Below, piece by piece: positions 8,523-17,638 of a DNA stretch of 64,000 nucleotides. Below the pieces are notes generated by a model. That model was not told the origin of the DNA. It saw nothing but the letters and a program-made list of their open reading frames with translations, and ran no database searches. The stretch lies in the NCBI GenBank assembly GCA_025459175.1, contig JALORC010000008.1, positions 1 through 64,000 on the forward strand, written 5' to 3'. The stretch comes from Planctomycetota bacterium (lineage in GTDB: Bacteria; Planctomycetota; UBA1135; UBA2386). The position numbers and the translations under genes are program-made. Each line of letters begins with the position of its first letter. Within the stretch, counting starts at the first letter, position 1.

Positions 8523-10166
8523 TCACCAGCCTTGTTCGCGCAGCGCTTCGTGCCGCTTCAGGTTCTTGCCGTCGAGCCGCGGCATCACGCCGATCACCGC
8601 CAGCCCTTCGACCTGCTCGAGGTCCTCGCGGGTGCGCACCACGGAATCGGGCAGCGTGCGCAGCACCAGGATGCCGAGGCCGAGGAACAGACCGACCATC
8701 AGGCCGCCGAGCAGCAGCTTGCCGCGGTTGGGCCCCTCCTTCTCGAGCGGCAGCGACGCGTCCTGGAACGGCTTCAACGAACTGAAGTTGCCGAGGCCGA
8801 GCAGGCGCTTGCGCTGCGCCTGTTCCCAGGTGACCTCGGAGGTCTCGACCGCCTTGTCGGCAGCGCTCTTGCTGTCGCGCAGGCGGATGAACTCGGGCTC
8901 CAGATCGAGCAGCTTGGCCAGCTCCTCGCGCTTCTTGGCCGCCTGCTGGCCGGTGTAGTTGAGCGTCGTCTCGAGCCCGGCGATGTCGGTCTGCAGCACC
9001 CCGCGCGACTCGACCGCCTTCTGGAACTCGGGATTCAGCATCGAGGCCTCGACCTCCGGCGCATCGGCGGCCTCCTTGAGCAGGCTGGCGATCTGCGTCT
9101 TCAGGCCCCGGATCGTGCGTTCGAGCTCGTTCTTGCGCCGCTCGTCGCGGTCGCCGCTGCCCTCGAGCCGCACCAGTTCCGACGTGATCTTGGCCAGCTC
9201 GCCCTCGAGCGTCGTGCGCACGCTGGCGGTGGTGTCCAGCCGCTGGCGGACGCGGATCGTGGTCGGGATCGACTTGTCGACGTCGAGCGCCTGTTGCAGG
9301 CGCGCCAGGTTGCCGCGCTTGACCTCGATCTCGCGCATCACCTTGTCGCGCTCGATCGAGGCCTCGACCTCGGCCTTCTCGAGCCGCGCCTTCTCCTCGT
9401 CGAATTTGGCCACCTTGGCCTTGTTGAGCAGGAAGTCGTGCAGCGCCCGGTTGGCGATGTCGCGCGCCACCTGGTTGTCCTCGTAGGACTTCTTGGCGAC
9501 CTCGTAGGCCTTCTGGTCGTCGTACTTCTCGATGTGCCACTTCACGGCCTCGTCCATGAACGCGGCCAGGATGTCGCGCGCGAGCTCGGCGTTGTTGGCG
9601 GTGCAACGGGCGAGCAGCACGCCGGTGTTGCGCGGCCGCTCGACGGCGATCGTGCGCTTCAGGCGCTTCTGCGCCTCCTCGGGCGTGCAGTCGCTTTCCT
9701 TGGTCGCGTTCCAGTCGCGCTGGATGCGGAAGAACAGCGCCTTCGGCCCCGAGTCGTCGGGGGTGCCCGGCTGGTACGGCTGCAGGATGCGCTGCGGACC
9801 GAGCCGGTCGACGACCTTGCGCAACAGGTCGTCGGACTCGAGCACGTAGCTGGCGCCGGTCGCGATCGCTTCCTGGCTGTTCTCGGCGGCGCCGGTCGAG
9901 TCGACGACCGTCTTCTCGGCGCCGGCCGACGTGAACAGGAACTTGCCTTCGCTGACGTAGGTGTTGGCGGTGGTGATGGCGAGGAACGTGCCCACCAGCA
10001 CCCCGAACAGCGTCGTCGCGAACACCAGGTAGCGGGCGCGGAAGGCGGCGGCGAGCAGGCGGCGGAACGGCAGACCACCGGCTTCCTCCCCCTGGGCGAT
10101 CGGTTGCATGCCGACCAGAGCCTGGCGAGCGGTGCGTTGCAGTTCGTCGGCGAGGTTCTTGGTCAT
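8523..10166 (-). CDS. Wzz-family polysaccharide co-polymerase / chain-length protein
   Basis: A 547-residue inner-membrane protein. The first transmembrane segment is about residues 46-66 (YLVFATTLFGVLVGTFLAITT region) and the second about 478-501 (LLLGGLMVGLFLGLGILVL). Between them lies a large periplasmic domain rich in heptad-like, charged helices (~195-400), including the GNVR-type region near the end (KSAADKAVETSEVTWEQA, then PFQDASLP). The C-terminal cytoplasmic tail ends in a short segment that could contact the CpsD-like protein encoded next. Such proteins set the length of exported polysaccharide. It is the first gene of a probable leftward operon with the two genes above. Confidence 0.88.
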   Translation of the reverse strand: MTKNLADELQRTARQALVGMQPIAQGEEAGGLPFRRLLAAAFRARYLVFATTLFGVLVGTFLAITTANTYVSEGKFLFTSAGAEKTVVDSTGAAENSQEAIATGASYVLESDDLLRKVVDRLGPQRILQPYQPGTPDDSGPKALFFRIQRDWNATKESDCTPEEAQKRLKRTIAVERPRNTGVLLARCTANNAELARDILAAFMDEAVKWHIEKYDDQKAYEVAKKSYEDNQVARDIANRALHDFLLNKAKVAKFDEEKARLEKAEVEASIERDKVMREIEVKRGNLARLQQALDVDKSIPTTIRVRQRLDTTASVRTTLEGELAKITSELVRLEGSGDRDERRKNELERTIRGLKTQIASLLKEAADAPEVEASMLNPEFQKAVESRGVLQTDIAGLETTLNYTGQQAAKKREELAKLLDLEPEFIRLRDSKSAADKAVETSEVTWEQAQRKRLLGLGNFSSLKPFQDASLPLEKEGPNRGKLLLGGLMVGLFLGLGILVLRTLPDSVVRTREDLEQVEGLAVIGVMPRLDGKNLKRHEALREQGW

Positions 10167-10380
10167 GCGCGTCTTGCGATCATTCCGTCACGGTCCGTTG
10201 CATCCGCCGAGCCAGGCCCGACGGCCCGCGCGGGCGGCAGATGCTAGCCGCGCCCCCGCGGCCGCGCACCGCGCCGGCTGCGTCGTTCTTTCGGCAACAA
10301 GGGGCGTCCACCTTGGGCCCGAGCAGCGCCCGGAAATCGCCAGCGCGCGGCTGCCGCCGCTGGCTACTGTGGCCGGCCAG

Positions 10381-12156
10381 ATGTCGGCAGGCACCAGAGG
10401 ACCCGGTATTACCAGCGCCGGGCCGTATTTCCCGTCTCGCACCGCTTCCCGCAGCCTCGCTGCGGTTGCGATCAGCTGCTTGCTGAGCGCTTGCGCTGGC
10501 GATCGCGACCACCGCGAACTCGACGCCGCTCCGGCCACCGGTCAGGTTCGCGACGGTGCAGCCGAGGATGTCGATCAACTCGACAGCGGCCTCCGGCTGG
10601 CCGCGAACTGGGACCCGTTCGAGGACCCGGAACGGCTGCCGGTCAGCTACGAATGGAGCCTCGGTCGCAGCCCGGGCGCTACCGACGTGATGCCGTGGAC
10701 CACCGTGTCCGGCTTCCGTCGCGGCGACGTCGGGGCGCGAGCACTGCCGCAGGGTGTGCGATTGTTCACCAACGTGCGCGCGCGCGATCTGGCCGGCAAC
10801 TGGAGCCAGGTCGGGTCCAGCGACGGCGTGGTCATCGGCACACCGATCGACACCCCGGCGGCAACCACTGCCGCGGCCGCCGCGAGCGCGGATCCCGCAC
10901 CAGCGCCGACCGCCCCCGCGGTCCCCGGACCCACCACCACGATCGAGCAACACGGCATCACGTGGACGTTCGCGCGGCCGGTCGAGTGCGGCCAGTTCGC
11001 CAACGGCGATTGGTGGGTGCTCGGCCCGGTCGAGATCGTCGCGATCACGCCGCCGAGTCGCGGCGAGAACGGCCGCATCGGCAACGGTTCGATGCTGAAC
11101 CCGGATCCGACCTCGCTGCGGCAGGGCTACGACAACAAGATGTTCGGCGACGACGCGGCCGCGCGCTTCGACCCCGCCGCCAACGTCGCGTTCGAGGTCA
11201 CGCGCGAGCACCCGCTGCAGCTCGCCGCCGGCACCTCGCTGGTGTCGACGATCAGCGTCGCGGCGCCGGGCGCGATGCCGCAGCTGGAGACCGCCGCGGT
11301 GCTGACCTGTGTCGCCAGCGCACCGCCGGCGAACGCGTTCCGGCCGCCGTACTGCGGCACCGACAAGACCTGTCGCTGGACCACCGACCGGCTCGACCTC
11401 GGCCGGCTCGCCAACTTGCAGCCGGTGCACGGGGCGCCATCGCTCGGCGATCTGACCGAACGCTTCGCGCGGCCGTGGCTCGACCACTTGCCGGGCTGGA
11501 CCGGTCGCTTCGCCTACCCGCGCGCGAACATGCCCGGCTACGGCCGCGAGCTCGCCGACCTGGTCGGCCAGGCGGCGCTGGCGCTGCAGCTCGAGGCCGC
11601 GCCCGCCGACAAGTTGCCGCTGGTGATCGCCATGGTGCAGCTCGGCATCGACTGCCACGGCATCGTGCAGAACGGCGGTCGCTTCATCGCCGACGGCGGC
11701 AGCGGCAGCGGCCGCAAGTTCCCGCTGCTGTTGGCGGCGACCCTGCTGCAGGACGAGACGCTGCGGCAGACGCTGCGACGGTATCCGCACGCGTTCGCCG
11801 AGGACGTGCAGACGTTCGTGGTCCGCGAGACCGCACCGGGCGTCGTCAATGGCGGCCACGGCGGCTACCGCGCGGAGGACCTGGGCCTCGCCGAATGGGG
11901 CCAGCGCCACGCCGACGATCCGAGCCTCGACCAGAAGAGCTGGGACGCGGATCCCTACCGCCGCTGCTGCACCGCGAACGCGTGGCTCGGCTATGTGCTG
12001 GCGACGCGGATCATGGGCCTGCGCGCGCACTGGGCGAACGACGCGCTGTTCGACTACGTCGATCGCCACGTGCAGACCGAACCCGCCGGCAGCTGGACGC
12101 GGTCGTGGAGCCCGTTCGCCGAGCGCATGTGGGATCGCTACCGCGCCGCGCACTGA
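10381..12156 (+). CDS. Lipoprotein with fibronectin-like region and uncharacterised C-terminus
   Basis: A 591-residue predicted lipoprotein. From the ATG at 10381 the N-terminus carries arginines, a hydrophobic stretch and a lipobox (CLLSAC, cysteine near residue 37). Residues ~65-145 look like a fibronectin/Ig-like domain (VSYEWSLGRSPGATDVMPW, RDLAGNWSQVG). A Thr/Pro/Ala-rich linker follows. The rest includes ECGQFANGDWWVLGPVEIV and an alpha-helical end (CCTANAWLGYVLATRIMGL, then FDYVDRHV) that might be an alpha/alpha fold as in polysaccharide lyases; I could not find a catalytic signature. No clear ribosome site precedes the start. An open frame of similar length lies on the other strand but lacks recognisable domains. 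Confidence 0.72.
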   Translation: MSAGTRGPGITSAGPYFPSRTASRSLAAVAISCLLSACAGDRDHRELDAAPATGQVRDGAAEDVDQLDSGLRLAANWDPFEDPERLPVSYEWSLGRSPGATDVMPWTTVSGFRRGDVGARALPQGVRLFTNVRARDLAGNWSQVGSSDGVVIGTPIDTPAATTAAAAASADPAPAPTAPAVPGPTTTIEQHGITWTFARPVECGQFANGDWWVLGPVEIVAITPPSRGENGRIGNGSMLNPDPTSLRQGYDNKMFGDDAAARFDPAANVAFEVTREHPLQLAAGTSLVSTISVAAPGAMPQLETAAVLTCVASAPPANAFRPPYCGTDKTCRWTTDRLDLGRLANLQPVHGAPSLGDLTERFARPWLDHLPGWTGRFAYPRANMPGYGRELADLVGQAALALQLEAAPADKLPLVIAMVQLGIDCHGIVQNGGRFIADGGSGSGRKFPLLLAATLLQDETLRQTLRRYPHAFAEDVQTFVVRETAPGVVNGGHGGYRAEDLGLAEWGQRHADDPSLDQKSWDADPYRRCCTANAWLGYVLATRIMGLRAHWANDALFDYVDRHVQTEPAGSWTRSWSPFAERMWDRYRAAH

Positions 12157-12180
12157 CGCGGCCCGACTCCACCGCGCGCT

Positions 12181-12504
12181 TCAATCGCTGAGCAGTTCGC
12201 GGAACAGCGCCAGCGACTCGGCCTCGACCGGCACCACGCGCCCGTCGACCTTGACCGCGAGCTCGGCCGCCTGCAGGAACAGCTGCCGGTGCGCGCGCGG
12301 GATCGAAGTCGGATCGATGTCCTCGACGTCCGGCGGCGTGCGCAGCCAGGCCGAGACCTGCGCGACCTCGGGCTCGGTCAGCGACAAGCGGCCGGCGATG
12401 CGCATCACCAGGTCGCGCTCGGCCTGCGCCACCTTGAGGTCGGTCCAGACGAACGAGCACACGAACCGCATCAGGTTCATGCGCTCCGCGGCGTTCATGC
12501 TCAT
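12181..12504 (-). CDS. TerB-like protein
   Basis: A 107-residue, all-helical protein resembling the TerB tellurite-resistance/co-chaperone family: an N-terminal helix (MNLMRFVCSFVWTDLKVAQAERDLV), a middle block with LSLTEPEVAQVSAWL, and the repeat-like second half AHRQLFLQAAELAVKVDGRV. The family often has acidic metal-binding residues in two 'D-G-x-v/i-...-E' halves; here the pattern is partly kept (TDLKVAQAE and VDGRVVPVE). The cellular role of stand-alone TerB proteins is unknown. Several in-frame starts exist (12534, 12504, 12498); I prefer 12504 but none has a strong ribosome site. It is convergent with the lipoprotein gene. Confidence 0.7.
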   Translation of the reverse strand: MSMNAAERMNLMRFVCSFVWTDLKVAQAERDLVMRIAGRLSLTEPEVAQVSAWLRTPPDVEDIDPTSIPRAHRQLFLQAAELAVKVDGRVVPVEAESLALFRELLSD

Positions 12505-12552
12505 CGGCACAGTGGAGCGCGGCGGCGCCGGCATTGCCAGCGCCCGCGCCGG

Positions 12553-14169
12553 CTACGGGCAGCCGCTGGCGGCGCCGCGAATGCGCAGACCGTTGCTCGC
12601 GGCGAGCAGCCCGAGCACCGGCCCCCCGGACACCAACTCGAACGCCTGCGCGGCGAGGTCCGTCGGCGCGAGGCCGGCCGGGATCGGCATCGGCCAGCTC
12701 GCCGCGCCGCCCGCATCGGCCTGCACCAGGTGCAGCGCCAGCAGCTGCGTGTCGTCGACGAACAGCGTGCAACCACCACCGAGCGGCACGTTGGCGGTCT
12801 GCCCGGCGAACGCGAACACGGCGAAGCCGTTGGCCGAGACCAGCGCCTGCAGCGCGTAGCCGGGGTTCGGTGACACCGGCGCCCCGTTCGCGAACAGCGA
12901 CGGGGCCCCATTGCCGCAACCGACGCCGAGATACTCGGTACCCAGCAGGCCGGGCACCGTGGTCGGCACCGACATCTGCAGCGACCCCGGACCGATGCGT
13001 GCCGCGTCGATGACGAGATTGCCGGGCTGGGGCGCCGCGTCGCTGTCGAACCACACGTTGTAGATGGTGTTCCAGTCGAGCGGGTTGTCGACCGTCGCGA
13101 GCAACGACAGCTCGCCACCGTTGCGGCTACTGGTCCAGTCGTTCAGCGAATCGGTGTCGAGGTCCCGGAAGCCGAGGTTCTGGACCCGCGCCGTCGCACA
13201 GACCGGGATGCGCAGCGCCGCGGCCCCGCGTGTGTTGTCCTGGTTGTGCACCGCGTACTCATAGTGCCACAGCCCGTTCACCGGCCCGGTGACCTTGACG
13301 CCGATCACGAAGTGGCCGTCGTCGCTGCCGTTGCTGGCGGTGGTGACGCTGGCGCCGGTCCACTGCTGCAGCACCGAGCCCTGCACCGCGGGGGCGAGGC
13401 CCAACGTCGGCGACCAGGAGCTGCCACCCCAGGTGATGCCGAGCTGCCGGCTGGCGAAGTTGTTGCCGCGGACGTTGCCGGGCTCCCCTTTCGCCACCAC
13501 ATGGGCCTGCCCGAAGAACTTCGCGCCGGGCACCGCGAGCTCCTGCTCGCGCACCAGCAGGCGGTTCTTGAACGCATCGAACCCGGCGCTCGTCAGCGAC
13601 TGGATGCCGTCGGTCGCCGCGGCACCGACCACCGCGGGATCGCCGCGATCGAAGTAGCTGCCGACGGGATTCCAGCTGCCGAGCCACGGATCGATCTCGG
13701 CGGTCGGGCCCAGGTTGAACTGGTTGCCGTTGAAGCCGGTGCTGTAGACGTCGTAGCAGCCGATCCGGAACGTCTGGCTCGGGCCGCTCTGGCAGCCGCC
13801 GCACGGACCGCCATTGAAGTTGAACGCGACCCGCGAGTGCTTGAGATGCCCCTTGTTGCTGATCTGCACCATGCGGCCGCCGCTCTCGCGCGCGATCAGG
13901 AACGCGATCTTCGGATAGGTGTCGAGCATCACGCTGCCCGAGCCGCCACCGACCCAGCCGACCCATGGCAGGTGCACGGTGCCGGTGTTGCACATCGAGT
14001 GGCCGACCGCCATCGCGATCTCGCCGTTCGGGTAGGCGAGGCCACGGCGGCCGTAGATGGTCGGCGAGCCGACGTCGAAGATGCGGATGTCGGTGCCGGG
14101 CACGGCACCGACCTGGGCGGTCAGGTTCGCCGACGCGAGCAGCAGCGAGACGGGTAGCGCAATACGCAT
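12553..14169 (-). CDS. Large secreted protein with shared C-terminal region
   Basis: A 538-residue exported protein starting MRIALPVSLLLASANLTAQ, a clear signal peptide; a GGTGG element upstream is a weak ribosome site. The body is rich in Gly, Asn and Thr, with several tryptophans and cysteine pairs (GGPCGGC, IGCYDVY), and no enzyme motif. The last ~130 residues contain GGGCTLFVDDTQLLALHLVQ and WPMPIPAGLAPTDLAAQAFE. This is the clearest copy in the window of the C-terminal region repeated in other exported proteins (a conserved cysteine, then 'PxP' and 'QA' motifs). It may be a structural surface protein. It is divergent from the small lipoprotein gene with 120 bases between. Confidence 0.8.
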   Translation of the reverse strand: MRIALPVSLLLASANLTAQVGAVPGTDIRIFDVGSPTIYGRRGLAYPNGEIAMAVGHSMCNTGTVHLPWVGWVGGGSGSVMLDTYPKIAFLIARESGGRMVQISNKGHLKHSRVAFNFNGGPCGGCQSGPSQTFRIGCYDVYSTGFNGNQFNLGPTAEIDPWLGSWNPVGSYFDRGDPAVVGAAATDGIQSLTSAGFDAFKNRLLVREQELAVPGAKFFGQAHVVAKGEPGNVRGNNFASRQLGITWGGSSWSPTLGLAPAVQGSVLQQWTGASVTTASNGSDDGHFVIGVKVTGPVNGLWHYEYAVHNQDNTRGAAALRIPVCATARVQNLGFRDLDTDSLNDWTSSRNGGELSLLATVDNPLDWNTIYNVWFDSDAAPQPGNLVIDAARIGPGSLQMSVPTTVPGLLGTEYLGVGCGNGAPSLFANGAPVSPNPGYALQALVSANGFAVFAFAGQTANVPLGGGCTLFVDDTQLLALHLVQADAGGAASWPMPIPAGLAPTDLAAQAFELVSGGPVLGLLAASNGLRIRGAASGCP

Positions 14170-14289
14170 GAGGTCCACCGGAGTTACAGGGACAGGAGAT
14201 CGTGCATGACACCACGTCGGACGACGAACGGGAATGGCCGCACCAAACCGGGCTTGCAACCCGCCCCCCACCGCCGCCATCCTGCCGGC

Positions 14290-14550
14290 ATGAACACCAT
14301 CCTGCGCTCGTTGGCCGCCGCCGCGGCCCTGTTCGCCCTCGCCGGCTGCAACTCGACCCCGAAGGGCACGAACAACCCGGGCCTGCTCGCCGACGTCTGC
14401 ATCATGTCGGGCGAGAAGGTCGACGCGACCAGCCCGACCGCCGACTTCATGGGCGGCAAGGTCGCCTTCTGCTGCGAGAAGTGCCAGGCGAAGTGGAACA
14501 GCCTCGACGACAACGGCAAGAAGATCGCGTTCGACGCGGTCAAGAAGTGA
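14290..14550 (+). CDS. Small lipoprotein with YHS/TRASH-like cysteine motif
   Basis: An 86-residue protein starting at 14290. Its signal ends in the lipobox LAGC (Cys20), so the mature form is about 67 residues and membrane-anchored. The mature part has Cys37 (DVCIMSGEKV) and the cluster C61-C62-x-x-C65 followed by KW. This resembles YHS- and TRASH-type metal-binding modules (CPVMG...YFCCxxC). A role in binding or delivering a metal ion at the envelope is likely but not shown. It ends eight bases before the CDGSH gene, so the two are probably co-transcribed. Confidence 0.78.
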   Translation: MNTILRSLAAAAALFALAGCNSTPKGTNNPGLLADVCIMSGEKVDATSPTADFMGGKVAFCCEKCQAKWNSLDDNGKKIAFDAVKK

Positions 14551-14557
14551 GGTCGCG

Positions 14558-14803
14558 GTGAGCGAACCGAAGATCCCGTCGCGCGCGCCGTACGTGCTCG
14601 ACGTGCAGCCCGGCACCTACGCGTGGTGCTCGTGCGGCCTCAGCAAGCGGCAGCCGTACTGCGACGGCGCCCACGCCGGCACCGGCATGGTGCCGAAGAT
14701 CGAGGTCGTCACGAAGCCCGGCAAGGTCGCGTGGTGCGGCTGCAAGCACAGCTGCAAGAAGCCGTTCTGCGACGGCTCGCACGGCAAGCTGCCGCCTGGC
14801 TGA
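14558..14803 (+). CDS. Double CDGSH iron-sulfur domain protein
   Basis: An 81-residue protein with two complete CDGSH motifs: Cys24, Cys26, Cys35, His39 (CSCGLSKRQPYCDGAH) and Cys60, Cys62, Cys71, His75 (CGCKHSCKKPFCDGSH). Each set of three cysteines and one histidine should bind one 2Fe-2S cluster, as in mitoNEET relatives, so a single chain carries two clusters. It has no signal peptide and is probably cytoplasmic. Translation likely begins at GTG 14558 with a GAGGT ribosome site. It follows the cysteine-motif lipoprotein gene closely, hinting at a joint role in metal or redox handling. Confidence 0.9.
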   Translation: MSEPKIPSRAPYVLDVQPGTYAWCSCGLSKRQPYCDGAHAGTGMVPKIEVVTKPGKVAWCGCKHSCKKPFCDGSHGKLPPG

Positions 14804-14866
14804 ACGCGGCGCCGCGGATTCCGCGGCCGCGCGGTCGTTTCGACGCGGCGCCGGTGCACTACCGGC

Positions 14867-15232
14867 ATGAACCTCCCACGCCTGATTCCGACCTGCCTTT
14901 TGCTGCTGCCGCTGGCCTTGCCGGCGTTGCGGCTGCCCGCCCAGACCACCTGCTTCGACCGCGGCTCGATGCCGGTCGCGGCCAGCATCGAGCCGAGCCC
15001 GTTCCTGCTCGGCTGCAGCGCCGCCCCGTCGTGGCCTGTGTGGCACCTGCTGACACCGGGCCACCGCGCCCCGGCCCCCCATCCCGGCTTCGCGCCGGGT
15101 GAGGCGCGCGGGCTGCCGCGACTGCTGGTGAGCTACCGCTGCACCGGCTGGCTGCTGGTGCCGGTGCTGCCCGACCGCGTGCGCACGATGGGCTACGTGA
15201 TCGACCAGCCCGAGCATCCGTGCGGGCCGTGA
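14867..15232 (+). CDS. Small secreted protein, unknown function
   Basis: A 121-residue protein with a strong signal peptide (MNLPRLIPTCLLLLPLALPAL, cleavage likely after LPAQ). The mature part has four cysteines (TTCF, LLGCS, YRCTG, HPCGP), which could form two disulfides. No family was recognised. It lies 63 bases after the CDGSH gene on the same strand and converges with the membrane protein gene, 15 bases away. Confidence 0.62.
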   Translation: MNLPRLIPTCLLLLPLALPALRLPAQTTCFDRGSMPVAASIEPSPFLLGCSAAPSWPVWHLLTPGHRAPAPHPGFAPGEARGLPRLLVSYRCTGWLLVPVLPDRVRTMGYVIDQPEHPCGP

Positions 15233-15247
15233 CGCCCGCGCCACGCG

Positions 15248-16243
15248 TCAAGCGATCGGCTTGCCGCTGCGCGCGCCGCTGAGTTCGTCGTGGATGCGCT
15301 GCACCTGCAGGCAGCGCTCGATCGCTGCACCCGTGCCGAGTTCCTCGAGGTGACGACACGCCGCGAAACCGGCCGCCGCCGCCTCGTAGTCGTCGATCCA
15401 AGCCATCCGCAGTGCGATGCGATCCGGGTGCACCGGCCAGACGCCGGGGCGCGGCCGCACGTGCCGCACCCCGATGCGCCACGGTTTGGCGCTGACGCGG
15501 GCGCGGAAGCAATCCTGCAGCGCACACATGCGGGCGAACGCCGGATCGACGCCGAGCGCCTCGAACAGGCGCGCCACCTCGGCACTGGCAGCCGCGAACT
15601 GGCGATGCAGCGCCAGCAGTCGGAACCCGGCCGGCGTCGCATAGACCGTGAACCGCGCGCCGGGCATCGCCGCCACGACGGCTCGCAGGGAGTCCAGCCG
15701 CTGCTGCTGGCTCGCGGCGACCCGCCTCGGCAAACGCCGCCAGCGCTCGCCCAGCCCCGCCAGCAAGGCGATCAGCACCAGCCCGACCGCCAACGTAGCG
15801 CAGCCGAGCGGCTGCCAGCCGTGCCAGTAGCAGTAGCTGGCGACGCTCACCGCCGACACACCGAGCAGCACCAGCGCGAAACGAATCACGATCTCGACCG
15901 GCCCTGGCAACCGCGAAGTCACATCGATGTCGGCGAACAGCACGTCCGGCTCGTTCAGACAGCGCGCGCCATAGCTGTTGCGCGTGACGACCAGATCGCC
16001 GTGGCGCGCCAGCACCTGCTCGCGGATCGGCAGTCCCTGCACGCCGTAGCCGAGCTTGGTCTCGCGCGGGGCCACTTCGCGCCCGGCCTGCAGCTCCGCC
16101 AGCGCCGCGGCCGCCCGTTGCTGCGCGCGCAGCTCGGCCTCGGCCTGCGAATGCTCGGACCAGCCGAATCGACGCACCACGCGCGGTTTGCCGCGCACCA
16201 GCCCGGTCGAGCGGGCCTCGGCCCAGTAGTCGGGGATCTGCAT
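15248..16243 (-). CDS. Conserved membrane protein, unknown function
   Basis: A 331-residue protein. The N-terminal ~100 residues carry conserved-looking blocks ([56 protein letters not shown]), then [11 protein letters not shown]. Two transmembrane helices follow at about 118-165. The C-terminal half has [15 protein letters not shown] and [20 protein letters not shown] recall proteins of this pattern in several proteobacteria without an assigned role. The mix of a soluble front, a hairpin in the membrane and a soluble rear fits a peripheral envelope protein. It lies 18 bases downstream of the dicarboxylate symporter gene on the same strand. Confidence 0.78.
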   Translation of the reverse strand: MQIPDYWAEARSTGLVRGKPRVVRRFGWSEHSQAEAELRAQQRAAAALAELQAGREVAPRETKLGYGVQGLPIREQVLARHGDLVVTRNSYGARCLNEPDVLFADIDVTSRLPGPVEIVIRFALVLLGVSAVSVASYCYWHGWQPLGCATLAVGLVLIALLAGLGERWRRLPRRVAASQQQRLDSLRAVVAAMPGARFTVYATPAGFRLLALHRQFAAASAEVARLFEALGVDPAFARMCALQDCFRARVSAKPWRIGVRHVRPRPGVWPVHPDRIALRMAWIDDYEAAAAGFAACRHLEELGTGAAIERCLQVQRIHDELSGARSGKPIA

Positions 16244-16261
16244 GGACGTCGGTCCCGCGGC

Positions 16262-17581
16262 TCAGGCCTTCAGCACGTGCCCCTCGCGCCGCGCCAGCCA
16301 CAGGCTGCAGACCAGATCGCTGGTGACGTTCGGGATCGTGCGCGTCATGTCGACCAGCCGGTCGACGCCGAGGATCAGCGCGAGCAGCTCGGCCGGCACC
16401 CCGACCTGCGTCAGCACCACCGCCAGCAGTGGCAGCGAGCCACCGGGCACACCGGCGGCGCCGATCGCGGTCAGCACCGCCATGCCGACCACCAGCAGCT
16501 GCTGGCCGAGCGACAGGTCGGCGCCGTAGACCTGGGCCAGGAACAGCACCGAGACGCCCTCGAACAAGGCGGTGCCGTTCATGTTCATCGTCGCGCCGAG
16601 CGGCATCACGAAGCCGGCGATCTCCTTCGGCACCCCGAACTCGTCGGTCGCGGTGCGGATCGTGGTCGGCATCGTCGCGTTCGACGACGAGGTCGAGAAC
16701 GCGGTGACGATCAGCGTGCGGCAGCCGCGGTAGAAGCGCCCCGGCGACAGTCCGGCGAACACCTTCGCCAGCAGCGTGATGACGACCAGCTGGTAGACGA
16801 CCAACCCGCCCATCGCGGTCAGGAAGTAGAAGCCGACCAGCTTCATCACGTCGATGCCGAGTTTGGCGGTGGCGTGGAAGATCAGGCAAGCGACCCCGAA
16901 CGGCGCCAGCTGCATGACCCAGCCGAGCACGCGCACGCACAACTCGTAGATCGACTCGAGCAGTTCGCGCAGCACCCGCGTGCGCTCCGGCGCGGTGCGG
17001 ATCGAGGCCGCGCCGAGAATCAGCGCGAAGAAGATCAGGCCCAGCACCTTGCCGTTGTCGGCGGCGGCCCCGACCACGTTGCGCGGCACGATGTCGACCA
17101 GCATCTGCATCCAGCCTTTGGCCTGCGCGCCCTGCGCGATGCGCGCCTGGGCATCGCCGAGGTATTGCTGCTTGATCTGTTCGGCGACCTCCGGCGACAC
17201 CGCCTTGCCCGGTTCGAACACCGCCACCAGCGTGATGCCGAGCAAAACCGCGAACGTCGTCGTGGCGAGGAACCACAGCAGCGTGCGGCCGCCGAGGCTG
17301 CCGAGCTTCTGCACGCTGCCGAGCCCGGCGACGCCGAGGAACAGCGAGCTGAACACGATCGGCACCACGACCATGAACAGCAGGCTCAGGAACAGGTCGC
17401 CGAACGGCTTGACGACGCCATCGGCCCACCACAGCACGCTCTGCCAGGCAGCCGTCGGCGCGCCACCGAGCGGCGGCGCGTAGGCGAGGTTGAGGGCGAC
17501 CCCGGTCGCGGCCCCGACCAACAGGCCGAGCAGGATCTTGGTCGGCAGCGACAGGCCGCGGGCGGAGGGCGAGGAGTCCAT
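16262..17581 (-). CDS. Dicarboxylate/amino acid:cation symporter (DAACS family)
   Basis: A 439-residue transporter of the GltP/DctA type that takes up dicarboxylates or acidic amino acids with Na+ or H+. It shows the family pattern: hydrophobic helices, the serine-rich re-entrant loop [14 protein letters not shown], then [15 protein letters not shown] (the NMDGT element, here NMNGT), a second loop region [12 protein letters not shown], and [20 protein letters not shown] near the end, including the conserved Asp of helix 8. The length is usual for the family. The N-M-N-G-T variant and the substrate cannot be interpreted from sequence alone. It may be co-transcribed with the downstream membrane protein. 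Confidence 0.92.
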   Translation of the reverse strand: MDSSPSARGLSLPTKILLGLLVGAATGVALNLAYAPPLGGAPTAAWQSVLWWADGVVKPFGDLFLSLLFMVVVPIVFSSLFLGVAGLGSVQKLGSLGGRTLLWFLATTTFAVLLGITLVAVFEPGKAVSPEVAEQIKQQYLGDAQARIAQGAQAKGWMQMLVDIVPRNVVGAAADNGKVLGLIFFALILGAASIRTAPERTRVLRELLESIYELCVRVLGWVMQLAPFGVACLIFHATAKLGIDVMKLVGFYFLTAMGGLVVYQLVVITLLAKVFAGLSPGRFYRGCRTLIVTAFSTSSSNATMPTTIRTATDEFGVPKEIAGFVMPLGATMNMNGTALFEGVSVLFLAQVYGADLSLGQQLLVVGMAVLTAIGAAGVPGGSLPLLAVVLTQVGVPAELLALILGVDRLVDMTRTIPNVTSDLVCSLWLARREGHVLKA

Positions 17582-17638
17582 GGCTGCGCCGAAGCCTAGC
17601 GACGCGTCGCGGCAGGTTCCTCGCCCGCCCCGCGAAAC

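Noticed and set aside
10180-12153. A 657-codon frame antisense to the lipoprotein gene
   Set aside because: It has no signal peptide or family motif, whereas the plus-strand frame has a lipobox and a fibronectin-like region.
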